This document shows, piece by piece, positions 20,956 to 28,956 of a stretch of DNA of 37,490 nucleotides. The notes beneath the pieces are model-generated. The model had not been told where the DNA came from, did not search any database, and was given only the letters and a program-made list of their open reading frames with translations. The stretch is from Massilia sp. HP4. Its GTDB lineage: Bacteria; Pseudomonadota; Gammaproteobacteria; Burkholderiales; Burkholderiaceae_D. Made by a program: the position numbers and the translations under genes. Position 1 is the stretch's first letter, and the number at the start of each line of letters is the position of its first letter. The stretch covers positions 1-37,490 of the forward strand of contig NZ_STGG01000033.1 of assembly GCF_005222695.1 (NCBI RefSeq), given 5' to 3'.

Positions 20956-21792
20956 TCAGCCGGCGTCGGTGAACGCCAGGTACAGCTCGCGCGCCTGGCG
21001 CGCGACCGGGCCGGCTTCGAGCGTGCGGTCTTCGTAGCGGGTGCACGGCGTGACCTTGCCGTAGTTGCCGGTGCTGAAGATCTCGCGCGCGGTATTGAGC
21101 TCGGTCGCCTTGACCGTACGTTCCTCGACCTGCACGCCGGCATCGGCCAGCAGCGCCATCACGCGGGCGCGCGTGATCCCCGCCAAAAAGGTGCCGTTCA
21201 GGGCCGGCGTCACTACCTTGCCGTCCTCGGTCACCAGGAACAGATTGGATGCTGCGAACTCGGCCACGTGGCCTTCGGCGTCGAGCATGATGGCCTGGTC
21301 GAAGCCGCGCTCTTTCGCCTCGCGCATGGCGCGGGTCGAGTTGGCGTACAGGGCCGAGGCCTTGGCGTCGGTCGGCGCCATATTCGGCTGCGGACGGCGC
21401 ATGGTCGACAGGCAGCTCGAGAAACCGGTGAACGGCGGCAGCGGCGCATCGAACAGGGTCAGCGCGAACTGGCTTTTTTCGGCCACCGGAATCAGGAAGC
21501 CCTCGGAGCCGAACACCAGCGGGCGGATATACAGCTCGGCATCCGGCGGGAACTTGGCCACGCCTTCGCGCACCAGCGCTTCCATCTCGTCTACGTCCAA
21601 GGGGCAGCGCAGGCCCAGTTTTTCGCTCGACGCGATCACGCGCTCCAGGTGCGGACGCAGGTCGGGCAGCTTGCCGCGGATCGCGCGCGCGCCATCGAAG
21701 ACCGACGAACCGAGCCACAGGCTGTGGTCCATCGCGCCATACAGGGGGGTGTTACCTTCGGCCCATTGGCCGTTGTAATAAGTGAGGTACAT
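20956..21792 (-). CDS. Class IV aminotransferase (branched-chain type)
   Basis: A 278-residue PLP-dependent fold-type IV enzyme. It shows the N-terminal YYNGQWAEGNTPLYGAMDHSL, SSVFDGARAIRG, the Schiff-base lysine K144 in AKASALYANS, and E178 in VAEFAASNLF that contacts the cofactor ring nitrogen. It most resembles branched-chain amino-acid aminotransferase (IlvE), exchanging 2-oxoglutarate and glutamate for branched-chain pairs; D-amino-acid transaminase or aminodeoxychorismate lyase cannot be excluded. The start MYLTYY at 21792 follows GAAGG; in-frame codons continue to 21894 without a good site. The gene stands alone. Confidence 0.9.
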   Translation of the reverse strand: MYLTYYNGQWAEGNTPLYGAMDHSLWLGSSVFDGARAIRGKLPDLRPHLERVIASSEKLGLRCPLDVDEMEALVREGVAKFPPDAELYIRPLVFGSEGFLIPVAEKSQFALTLFDAPLPPFTGFSSCLSTMRRPQPNMAPTDAKASALYANSTRAMREAKERGFDQAIMLDAEGHVAEFAASNLFLVTEDGKVVTPALNGTFLAGITRARVMALLADAGVQVEERTVKATELNTAREIFSTGNYGKVTPCTRYEDRTLEAGPVARQARELYLAFTDAG

Positions 21793-21950
21793 GGTTGCCT
21801 TCTCGAACATAAACCGAACCAGTGTAGCGGGGACAGCCCCTTTCCGTCCAGTTGCCCGGACGGCCGGGACCGGTGGCTTACTGTTCGTTGCCACACCATA
21901 TTTACTGCTCGCCTCGCGTACACTACGGCTTTCCAGTAAAAATTGTTTTC

Positions 21951-24125
21951 ATGCTTGCTACTCTCGAACGGATCGATCCCTACAGCGACAATATCGACCT
22001 GCTGGTCGAATTGGTCTGCCACTTGCGCCCGAGCCAGCGCTGGGTGTGGCAGGACGCGGACGATCCGGCCCAGGCGGTGCGCACGCTGACCCAGCTGCTG
22101 AAGGGCAATCCGGGCCAGGCCTGGTCACTGCGCCGCTACATCACCACCCTGCTCGAGAAACGCCGGCACACCAGCCTTTACAGCGATATCGGCATCCTGT
22201 CGAACGATGGCTTCGTCACCGAACTGAAAGGCCGCATCACCTACCGTTTCCTGCCGCCGGCGCTCGACGACCTGTACCTGTCGGACGCGCTCGACCAGGT
22301 GCTGTACCGCGAGGACGACTTCGAATGGATCCGCGCGGTGCCAGACGCCGACTGGATGCAGCTGTTCGACGTGATCGCCAATGCCCCGCCGCCAGAAGAC
22401 CACGCTCCCGGCCGCGCGCGCGTGGTCACGCTCAAGGGCTTGCTCGATGCGATCCGCACCCTGTCCTGCCGCATCTGCGCGCTCGGCCTCGAGCCGCGCC
22501 TGGTGCACAGCTACAGCCAGATCGAGAACTTCGATTCGCCGTTCCTGATGCAGAACATCGAGGCCAACCGCTACCTCGACGAGTACGCGCGCTATCTTGG
22601 TGGCGAGCGCGCGCTCCCGGACGACGCACGCCACCTCCTGGTGATGCTCGACCAGTGCGAGGACGTGGTGCTCAAGATCCGGCGCCTGGCGCTGTCGAAC
22701 GGCACCAGCATCGCCCTCACCTACCTGCTGGTGGCGGTGCAGCAAAGCATCGACCGCCTGCAAAAGCTGCTGTTCCTGGTCGACGTCACCGACGAACAGA
22801 GCTCGACGCCGGTGCCGATTCCCGCCGCGCTGGAAGTGATGGACGAGCTGGTGGTCGATGGCGAAGTCCTGGCGCCCGTGGTGCCGGTGGCCGACAAGCC
22901 GGGCCAGCTGGCGCCGCTCGAGGCGCCGCTGCTCAGCCCGCGCCAGCGCGCCGCGATCGCCCTGGCCGAAGAGCTGATCGAAGCCCACAACACCAAATAC
23001 CAGGTGAGCGGCCTGGTGCGCGACAATGTCCACTTGCTGGCGCGCAACGTCACCGAGAACGCCAGCCGCACCGGCGAGCACTACATCGCCGAAGACCGCA
23101 AGGACTTGCGCCGCATGCTGTGGTCGTCGTCCGGCGCCGGCTTCATCGTCGGCTTCATGGCGCTGGTAAAAATCCTGATGGGCTATCTGCGCATGCCGCC
23201 GCTGATCGAGGCCTTCCTGTTCAGCATGAACTACTCGTTCGGCTTCGTGCTGATCCACATGTTGCACTTCACGGTCGCGACCAAGCAGCCGGCCATGACG
23301 GCCCAGCGCATCGCCGCCTCGCTGCACCGCTCGGCCAGCGGGCGCGGGATCGACGTCGACAAGCTGGCCGAACTGGTCAACAAGGTATTCCGCACCCAGA
23401 TGGTGGCAGTGCTCGGCAACGTGCTGGTGGCCTTCCCGGTCGCCTGGGGCATCGCCGAAGGCGTGCGCTGGTACACCGGCCACCACCTGGTCGACCCGAT
23501 CAAGGCACTGCACCTGCTCAACGATATCGATCCGCTCCACAGCCCGGCCCTGTTCTACGCGGCCGTGGCCGGCGTCTGGCTGTTCGTCGCCGGCCTGATC
23601 TCGGGGTATTACGACAATAAGGCCCTGTATACCCGCATGGGCCAGCGCGTGCAGCAGATCCGCGGCCTGCGCCGGCTGCTGGGCGCCGAGCGCCTGGCGC
23701 GGCTGGGCGGCTATGTCGAGGACAATCTCGGCGGCCTGATGGGTAACTTCTTCTTCGGCATCCTGCTCGGCACCACCGGCACCGTCGGCTTCCTGCTCGG
23801 CCTGCCGATCGACATCCGCCACATCACCTTCTCGGCCGCCAATTTCGCGACCGCGCTGGTGGCCCTGGACTATGGCATGAGCTGGGCCCAGATCGGCAAC
23901 GCCGCCGCCGGCGTGCTCCTGATCGGTACCGTCAACCTCCTGGTCAGCTTCGGGCTGGCGCTGTGGGTGGCGCTGCGCGCGCGCAATATCCAGTTCAAGC
24001 GCTGGATCCTGCTGGTGCAGGCGCTGGGCCGGCGCTTCGCGTATTCGCCGGTCGAATTCTTCCTGGGACCGCGGCACCGCCAGTTGCCGCCGCCCGACAC
24101 CGTCTCGTCGAGGGGATCAAAATGA
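21951..24125 (+). CDS. Gcr-family 'site-specific recombinase' membrane protein
   Basis: A 724-residue protein matching the family annotated as site-specific recombinase after gonococcal Gcr. An N-terminal soluble helical half (about 1-390) precedes a C-terminal half with six or more membrane segments (for example AGFIVGFMALVKILMGYL, MVAVLGNVLVAFPVAWGI, FFGILLGTTGTVGFLLGLPI). No serine- or tyrosine-recombinase catalytic motif is visible, and a polytopic membrane protein is an unlikely recombinase, so the inherited name is doubtful. The start at 21951 is a weakly preceded ATG. Its stop overlaps the next start (ATGA), so translation is coupled to the phospholipase D-like lipoprotein. Confidence 0.85.
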   Translation: MLATLERIDPYSDNIDLLVELVCHLRPSQRWVWQDADDPAQAVRTLTQLLKGNPGQAWSLRRYITTLLEKRRHTSLYSDIGILSNDGFVTELKGRITYRFLPPALDDLYLSDALDQVLYREDDFEWIRAVPDADWMQLFDVIANAPPPEDHAPGRARVVTLKGLLDAIRTLSCRICALGLEPRLVHSYSQIENFDSPFLMQNIEANRYLDEYARYLGGERALPDDARHLLVMLDQCEDVVLKIRRLALSNGTSIALTYLLVAVQQSIDRLQKLLFLVDVTDEQSSTPVPIPAALEVMDELVVDGEVLAPVVPVADKPGQLAPLEAPLLSPRQRAAIALAEELIEAHNTKYQVSGLVRDNVHLLARNVTENASRTGEHYIAEDRKDLRRMLWSSSGAGFIVGFMALVKILMGYLRMPPLIEAFLFSMNYSFGFVLIHMLHFTVATKQPAMTAQRIAASLHRSASGRGIDVDKLAELVNKVFRTQMVAVLGNVLVAFPVAWGIAEGVRWYTGHHLVDPIKALHLLNDIDPLHSPALFYAAVAGVWLFVAGLISGYYDNKALYTRMGQRVQQIRGLRRLLGAERLARLGGYVEDNLGGLMGNFFFGILLGTTGTVGFLLGLPIDIRHITFSAANFATALVALDYGMSWAQIGNAAAGVLLIGTVNLLVSFGLALWVALRARNIQFKRWILLVQALGRRFAYSPVEFFLGPRHRQLPPPDTVSSRGSK

Positions 24126-25510
24126 ACAAGAAGCGCTTCGCCGCCTGGTTCGGCTTCATCGGTTTCGTTTGCGTCGTGGCCTCGTGCAAGGCCCTGCCCG
24201 ACCGTAGCACCATCGCCGGAGCGCCCGACAAGGCCGTGCCCACCGTCGCCACCCAGCGTGGGGAACTCAAGGACGGACAGGCGGCGGCGCTGCTCAAGCG
24301 GCGCTGGGCGCGCGCCTCGCCCGACCTCAAGCAGCTGGCGGTGCTCGAAGAACAGGCGACCGGCGTGCCGCTCATCGCCGGCAACCAGGTCTCGCTGCTG
24401 TTCGACGGCCCGGCGACCATGCGCGCCATGATGGAAGCGGCCAAAAACGCGAAGACCTCGATCAACCTCGAAACCTATATCTTCGACCACGACGAGATCG
24501 GCGCCCAGTTCGCCGAGATCCTGATGCAGAAGCGGCGCGACGGCGTGGTGGTCAATATCATCGTCGACGGCGTGGGCACCCTGGCCACGCCCAAGGAATT
24601 CTTCGACCGCCTGCGCCAGGCCGGCATCAACGTGCTGGTGTTCAATCCGGTGAACCCGACCAAGCGGCCGGGCAAATGGGCGCTGAATAACCGCGACCAC
24701 CGCAAGATCATGATCGTCGACGGCAAGGTCGCCTTCACCGGCGGCATCAATATCAGCAGCACCTACGCCAACAGCTCGCTGTTCCGCTCCAATAAGCGGG
24801 CCGGCAAGGTCAACGAGGAAGACGTCGGCTGGCGCGATACCCACATCAAGATCGAAGGCCCGGCGGTCGGCGCGCTGCAATGGGCGTTCATCGACAACTG
24901 GGTGCACCAGGACGCGGGCGAGCTGCCCCAGATCGACTACTTCCCCAAGCTCGCGCCGGTCGGCGAGAAGGTGGTGCGGGTGCTGGCCACCTCGCCCGAC
25001 CGCGATTCGGAGATCTATAAATCGCTGGTGCTGGCGATCGGCGAAGCGAAGAAATCGATCCACATGACGGCCGCCTATTTCGTGCCCGACCAGCAGATCG
25101 TCGACGGCCTGGTCGCGGCCGCACAACGTGGGGTCCAGGTGCAGCTGGTGCTGCCGGGCGTGTCGGACCACGACTTCATCAAGTATGCGGGCGAGTCGTT
25201 CTACCAAGCGCTGCTCGAGGGCGGCGTGGAGATCTACCAGCTGCAGGTGGCGGTGCTGCACGCCAAGACCACGGTGATCGACGGCATGTGGTCGTCGATC
25301 GGCTCGGCCAATATCGACCGCCGGAGCTTCATCCACAACTACGAGGTCAATGTGGTGGTGCTCGATCCGCACTTCGGGCGCGATATGGAGGCGGCGTTCC
25401 GCGAAGACTTGCGGCACTCGAAGCAGATCAAGCTCGACGAGTGGAAGCGGCGGCCGTGGGGCGATCGGCTGCGCGAGATGATGTCGCGCCTGACCGAGTA
25501 CTGGATCTAG
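24122..25510 (+). CDS. Phospholipase D/cardiolipin-synthase-like lipoprotein
   Basis: A 462-residue protein with two complete HKD motifs: H193-x-K195-x4-D200 (DHRKIMIVDGKVAFTGG) and H380-x-K382-x4-D387 (HAKTTVIDG, then GSANIDRRS). Bacterial cardiolipin synthases of this superfamily condense phosphatidylglycerol molecules. A lipobox-like VVASC (C22) would anchor it by lipid, unusual for cardiolipin synthases, which usually have N-terminal membrane helices. The ATG overlaps the upstream stop by 4 nt. Co-translation with the Gcr-type membrane protein points to a shared membrane-lipid or envelope role (inference). Confidence 0.9.
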   Translation: MNKKRFAAWFGFIGFVCVVASCKALPDRSTIAGAPDKAVPTVATQRGELKDGQAAALLKRRWARASPDLKQLAVLEEQATGVPLIAGNQVSLLFDGPATMRAMMEAAKNAKTSINLETYIFDHDEIGAQFAEILMQKRRDGVVVNIIVDGVGTLATPKEFFDRLRQAGINVLVFNPVNPTKRPGKWALNNRDHRKIMIVDGKVAFTGGINISSTYANSSLFRSNKRAGKVNEEDVGWRDTHIKIEGPAVGALQWAFIDNWVHQDAGELPQIDYFPKLAPVGEKVVRVLATSPDRDSEIYKSLVLAIGEAKKSIHMTAAYFVPDQQIVDGLVAAAQRGVQVQLVLPGVSDHDFIKYAGESFYQALLEGGVEIYQLQVAVLHAKTTVIDGMWSSIGSANIDRRSFIHNYEVNVVVLDPHFGRDMEAAFREDLRHSKQIKLDEWKRRPWGDRLREMMSRLTEYWI

Positions 25511-25515
25511 AAAGC

Positions 25516-25545
25516 CGTCGGGTTGGCGGCTTCGCCGCCGACGCG
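25516..25545 (+). repeat. REP-like palindrome, copy B
   Basis: A 30-bp element with core GGCGGCTTCGCCGCC, six bases after the stop of the phospholipase D-like gene. Differs from copy A at two positions. Confidence 0.75.
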
Positions 25546-25599
25546 TCGATCGTTATCGGCGCCGTTTTCGCGCCGGATGATTCTGCGGCCAACCATCAC

Positions 25600-25629
25600 C
25601 GCGTCGGCGGCAGAGCCGCCTACCCTACG
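25600..25629 (-). repeat. REP-like palindrome, copy C (inverted)
   Basis: An inverted copy with core GGCGGCTCTGCCGCC on the minus strand. Together with copy B it forms a divergent pair 54 bp apart between convergent genes, as in BIME units. Confidence 0.75.
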
Positions 25630-25638
25630 CATACCCGG

Positions 25639-26475
25639 TCACAGGCCGGCCGCCAGCATCCCGTCGCTATGCGGCGACCAGATGCTGCCGGCCCGGACGA
25701 ACTTCTCGGTCGTCACCAGTTCGAACTTGCCGCCCACCACATCCCAGCCATAGCGGTCGATCTCGACCCGCTGCGGCTCGACCCGCACCACATTGAATGA
25801 ATTGACCTCGCCGCGCCCCCGCGTGGAAGTCGCGGTGCCGGCCTGGATCACCAGCGCAGCATATTCGGCGATCTGGTAGCGCGCCGCCGTGCTGCCGGCG
25901 TGGCTGGCGTGCATGTGGCCGGCCATCAGGATGTCGACATTCGTCTGCGCGAACACTTCCATCGCCATCGGCGCACGTACCACCAGGTCGCGCCTTTCGT
26001 AGTGCTCAGGGAGGTCGAAGGGGTGGTGGGTGACGACGATGCGCGTGACCTGCGGCCCCAGGCCGGCCAGGCGATCGCGCAAGCCGGCAACCTGCTCCTG
26101 GCTGATGCGGCCGTCCTTGATGGTCAGCGAGCGCGCGGTGTTGACGCCCACCACGGCGATCTCGTCGTCGATGAAGACCGGTTCCAGCTCGTCGGTAATG
26201 AAGCGCCTGTAGCGCGCCAGGGGCCGCACGAAGCGGCGCAGCACGTTGTACAGCGAGATGTCGTGGTTGCCCGGCACGATGATCTGCGGCCCGGGCAGCG
26301 TATCGAGGAAGGCGCGCGCCTGTTCGAATTCCTCGACCCTGGCGCGCTGGGTCAGGTCGCCCGAGATCACGACCACGTCGGCCGCGATGCGCTCGACCAG
26401 CTCGCGCAAGGGGCCCAGCAAGGCCTGGTCGACGCGGCCGAAGTGCAGGTCGGACAGGTGAACGAGGGTACGCAT
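25639..26475 (-). CDS. Calcineurin-like metallophosphoesterase
   Basis: A 278-residue soluble protein with the complete metallophosphoesterase motif set: D9-L-H11 (LSDLHFGR), GD40 (VVISGDL), GNHD (69-72), the THHPFD motif (about residues 155-160) and GHMHASH. Two metal ions would be bound. Its sequence resembles 3',5'-cyclic-nucleotide phosphodiesterases and other DUF-type phosphoesterases, so the substrate cannot be named. AAGGAG precedes the ATG at 26475. It begins 14 bp after the PAP2 gene stop, so the two phosphatases are co-transcribed and may act in the same lipid-phosphate pathway. Confidence 0.9.
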   Translation of the reverse strand: MRTLVHLSDLHFGRVDQALLGPLRELVERIAADVVVISGDLTQRARVEEFEQARAFLDTLPGPQIIVPGNHDISLYNVLRRFVRPLARYRRFITDELEPVFIDDEIAVVGVNTARSLTIKDGRISQEQVAGLRDRLAGLGPQVTRIVVTHHPFDLPEHYERRDLVVRAPMAMEVFAQTNVDILMAGHMHASHAGSTAARYQIAEYAALVIQAGTATSTRGRGEVNSFNVVRVEPQRVEIDRYGWDVVGGKFELVTTEKFVRAGSIWSPHSDGMLAAGL

Positions 26476-26489
26476 CGGGTCTCCTTTTT

Positions 26490-27245
26490 TCAGATCTCTT
26501 GCGGCGGCGCCCCGCCCGCCGCGCCGCGTTCGCGCGCGGCCCGGGCATGGCGCCGGTTGAGGGTGGCGGTGCCGCCGATGCAGATCGCCAGCCAGCCGCA
26601 GCCTTCGGCCAGGGCCGCCAGGATGTCGGTCAGGTAGTGCGCACCGAGGTACATGCGCGAGAACGCGATCAGGCCGATCATCAGCGCGGCCAGCAGGAAC
26701 GGCAGCAGGCGTCCCGCCCAGGAGCTGGCCCGGCGCGCGAAATAGCAGGCCAGCAGGCCATAGAGCACGGTGGCGGCCATCGTGTGCCCGCTCGGGAAGC
26801 TGTAGGTGGTGAGCGTGAGGATGGGCTCCTCGAAATGCGGCCGCGCGCGCTCGAAGGTGTGCTTGAGCGCGACATTGAGCAGCATCCCGCCCGGCACGCT
26901 CGCGACCAGCGCGATCGGCCAGTAGCGATGGCCGCGCCGGACCAGCCATATACCGACGCCGGCGGCGATCGCGAGCACGCCGGGCGTGCTGTGGACGTGG
27001 GTCAGGACCAGCAGCGCATCGCGCAGCAGGCCCCCCTGGCTCGCGTGCGCATGCAGCCATCCGGCCACCGCCACGTCGAGCCGGGTGATCGGGGCGCCGG
27101 CAACCACCGCCCCGGCCAGGTGGGCGAAGCCCGCCATCGCGAGCAGCAGCAGGACCACCCCGACAGTCAGGTGCAGGCCATATTCGCCCTCGGGCGAGAA
27201 GCGGGCGGCGGCGAAACGGTGGAGGCGGGGCAGGCTCTTGGTCAT
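26490..27245 (-). CDS. PAP2-family phosphatase, membrane-bound
   Basis: A 251-residue inner-membrane protein with about six helices and the full PAP2 signature: KHTFERARP, PSGH and SRMYLGAHYLTD. The active site faces the periplasm in this family, acting on lipid phosphates such as phosphatidic acid, phosphatidylglycerol phosphate or undecaprenyl pyrophosphate. The specific substrate is unknown. The start at 27245 (MTKSLPRLHRF) is supported by the basic N-terminus; there is no strong binding site. The C-terminal tail is Arg/Gly-rich. It is divergent from the LexA-boxed gene at 27387. Confidence 0.9.
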   Translation of the reverse strand: MTKSLPRLHRFAAARFSPEGEYGLHLTVGVVLLLLAMAGFAHLAGAVVAGAPITRLDVAVAGWLHAHASQGGLLRDALLVLTHVHSTPGVLAIAAGVGIWLVRRGHRYWPIALVASVPGGMLLNVALKHTFERARPHFEEPILTLTTYSFPSGHTMAATVLYGLLACYFARRASSWAGRLLPFLLAALMIGLIAFSRMYLGAHYLTDILAALAEGCGWLAICIGGTATLNRRHARAARERGAAGGAPPQEI

Positions 27246-27297
27246 GGTGGGCAGATTATGACCGACTTGGCGAAAAAACCACACACACAAAAAAACA

Positions 27298-27313
27298 CTG
27301 TGTATTTGAACAG
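27298..27313. promoter_or_regulatory. LexA-type SOS box 1
   Basis: CTGT-GTATTTGA-ACAG fits the CTGT-N8-ACAG LexA pattern exactly. It lies 73 bp upstream of the start at 27387, three bases before box 2. Confidence 0.7.
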
Positions 27314-27316
27314 TAG

Positions 27317-27332
27317 CTGTAGATTTATACAG
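27317..27332. promoter_or_regulatory. LexA-type SOS box 2
   Basis: CTGT-AGATTTAT-ACAG, 54 bp upstream of 27387. A -10-like TATACA (27326-27331) lies inside it, so a bound repressor would block the promoter. Confidence 0.78.
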
Positions 27333-27386
27333 TGGTTGTGTTATTCTTTCCTCACTGCACAACCACTTCGACACAAGGAAACGAAC

Positions 27387-27599
27387 ATGACCACTCTGAA
27401 CAGCTCCTTCGGCCTGGAACACGCACCTGTCCCCTTCCTGGCACGCATCGGCCGCCGCGAGATCCTCGTCACCCGCGATTTCCGCAAGCGCTTCTATGCC
27501 GTCAATCCGATCATCGAGTGCGACACCGGCGTCGAGGCCGGCCACGTCGAGATCCTGCTGTTCCGCCGCTGGCTGCTCATCTTGTCCAAGGCTCACTGA
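27387..27599 (+). CDS. LexA-controlled 70-residue protein of unknown function
   Basis: A 70-residue protein with no signal peptide and no family I recognise. It is basic, with FLARIGRREILVTRDFRKRF in the N-terminal half, a central ECDTGVEAGHVEI, and an amphipathic hydrophobic end (LLFRRWLLILSKAH) that could pack on a partner or membrane. AAGGAA precedes the ATG by 8 bases. Two tandem LexA-type boxes lie in its promoter, so it should be induced by DNA damage. Small SOS proteins often inhibit division or modulate repair; no evidence here favours one role. It is not in an operon with the sulfate-binding gene. Confidence 0.8.
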   Translation: MTTLNSSFGLEHAPVPFLARIGRREILVTRDFRKRFYAVNPIIECDTGVEAGHVEILLFRRWLLILSKAH

Positions 27600-27709
27600 T
27601 CCGGCACGGCATGCGGTAGAAACCGAATAAGGATTGTTGAATATATTCGTTTTCTTTCTATGGGCTGAGATCGTACGCTACGGTTTCCCACCCTCCAGAA
27701 AGATAATAA
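27600..27709. promoter_or_regulatory. Presumed sbp promoter region
   Basis: A 110-bp gap with AT-rich patches (for example TTGTTGAATATATTCG at about 27634-27649). In many Burkholderiales sulfate-binding genes are controlled by CysB, but no site can be assigned by eye. Confidence 0.35.
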
Positions 27710-28711
27710 ATGCTTCGCAAAACCTTCATTCGTTCCCTCGCAGCACTGACGCTGCTGGTACAAACCTCGGCTTTCGCCGCCGACGTGAACCTGCTCAATG
27801 TGTCGTACGACCCGACCCGCGAGCTGTACCATGAGTTCGACGCTGCTTTCGCCAAGCACTGGAAAGCCAAGACGGGCGACAACGTCAATGTGAAGCAATC
27901 GCACGGCGGTTCGGGCAAGCAGGCGCGTTCGGTGATCGACGGCCTGCAGGCAGACGTCGTCACCCTGGCGCTGGCCTATGACATCGACGCCATCCGCGAC
28001 AAGGGCCTGATCAATCCGGGCTGGGAACAAAAGCTGCAATACCACAGCGCGCCATACACCTCGACCATCGTGTTCCTGGTGCGCAAGGGTAACCCCAAGA
28101 AGATCAAGGACTGGAACGATCTGGTCAAGCCGGGTGTCTCGGTGATCACGCCGAATCCGAAGACCTCGGGCGGCGCGCGCTGGAACCACCTCGCGGCCTA
28201 TGGCTACGCGCTGCGCCAGCCGGGCGGCAATCCGCAGAAGGCGGCCGAATTCCTGGGCGCGCTGTACAAGAACGTGCCGGTGCTCGACTCGGGCGCCCGC
28301 GGTTCAACGACGACCTTCGTCGAGCGTGGCATTGGCGACGTGCTGCTGGCCTGGGAAAACGAGGCGCTGCTGGCGCTGCGCGAACTCGGCCCCGATAAAT
28401 TCGAGATCGTCGCGCCGTCGCTGAGCATCCTGGCCGAGCCGCCGGTGGCCGTGGTCGACAAGAACGTCGACAAGAAAGGCACCCGCAAGGTGGCCCAGGC
28501 CTATCTCGAATACCTGTACAGCGACGAAGGCCAGGACATCATCGCCAAGAACTACTACCGCCCTGCGGTCGACAAGTTCGCCAAGAAATACGCGTCGCAG
28601 TTCCCGCAGATCAAGTTGATCCAGATCAACGAGCTGGGCGGCTGGACCACGGCCCAGAAGGCGCACTTCGCTGACGGCGGCATCTTCGACCAGATCTACA
28701 CCAAGAAGTAA
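27710..28711 (+). CDS. sbp: Periplasmic sulfate-binding protein
   Basis: A 333-residue protein with a Sec signal (1-23, TSAFAA|D) and the sulfate-binding fold: [16 protein letters not shown] at the start, [18 protein letters not shown], then [20 protein letters not shown] and [20 protein letters not shown]. These are hallmark segments of Sbp/CysP, which deliver sulfate (or thiosulfate) to the CysTWA transporter. No cysTWA genes are in the window, so it is an orphan binding protein here. The Shine-Dalgarno is weak (AGAAAG). A strong terminator follows. Confidence 0.95.
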   Translation: MLRKTFIRSLAALTLLVQTSAFAADVNLLNVSYDPTRELYHEFDAAFAKHWKAKTGDNVNVKQSHGGSGKQARSVIDGLQADVVTLALAYDIDAIRDKGLINPGWEQKLQYHSAPYTSTIVFLVRKGNPKKIKDWNDLVKPGVSVITPNPKTSGGARWNHLAAYGYALRQPGGNPQKAAEFLGALYKNVPVLDSGARGSTTTFVERGIGDVLLAWENEALLALRELGPDKFEIVAPSLSILAEPPVAVVDKNVDKKGTRKVAQAYLEYLYSDEGQDIIAKNYYRPAVDKFAKKYASQFPQIKLIQINELGGWTTAQKAHFADGGIFDQIYTKK

Positions 28712-28748
28712 TCGGTAATACGCATCACCTCGGCATCCCTGTCTCCTG

Positions 28749-28784
28749 ACGCCGTTCCGCCTCTGGTGGAACGGCGTTTTTTTT
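28749..28784 (+). terminator. Strong intrinsic terminator after sbp
   Basis: ACGCCGTTCC, a 9-nt loop, GGAACGGCGT and a run of eight T. Confidence 0.9.
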
Positions 28785-28860
28785 GTCGGACGCCACCTCT
28801 GCACGTGCACACGCCACCCGCGCGCCAAAAAATCCCTTGACATAGCAAACTCGGTCACGA

Positions 28861-28875
28861 AGTGAACATTTCACT
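28861..28875. promoter_or_regulatory. Palindromic operator candidate upstream of SDR
   Basis: AGTGAA-CAT-TTCACT is a perfect 6-bp dyad, with looser outer arms CACGA and TCGTG. TTGACA (about 28837-28842) lies 18 bp before it, so it could cover the promoter. A TetR-type operator is plausible, but no local TetR gene is present. Confidence 0.5.
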
Positions 28876-28956
28876 AACTCGTGGCCTGCCGCGCATCGCA
28901 TTCGCGAACGCGGCAGTCCTTCCCTGCACCACACCGAACACGGAAAGGATCGCGCA

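Noticed and set aside
22125..24077. 650-codon minus-strand open frame opposite the Gcr-type gene
   Set aside because: His/Gln/Asp-rich composition typical of antisense frames in high-GC DNA; the plus-strand frame encodes a recognisable membrane family.
25516..25629. Intrinsic terminators between convergent genes
   Set aside because: The palindromes are near-identical to a third copy at 17772 and lack U-tracts, so a REP family explains them better, though they may still stop transcription.
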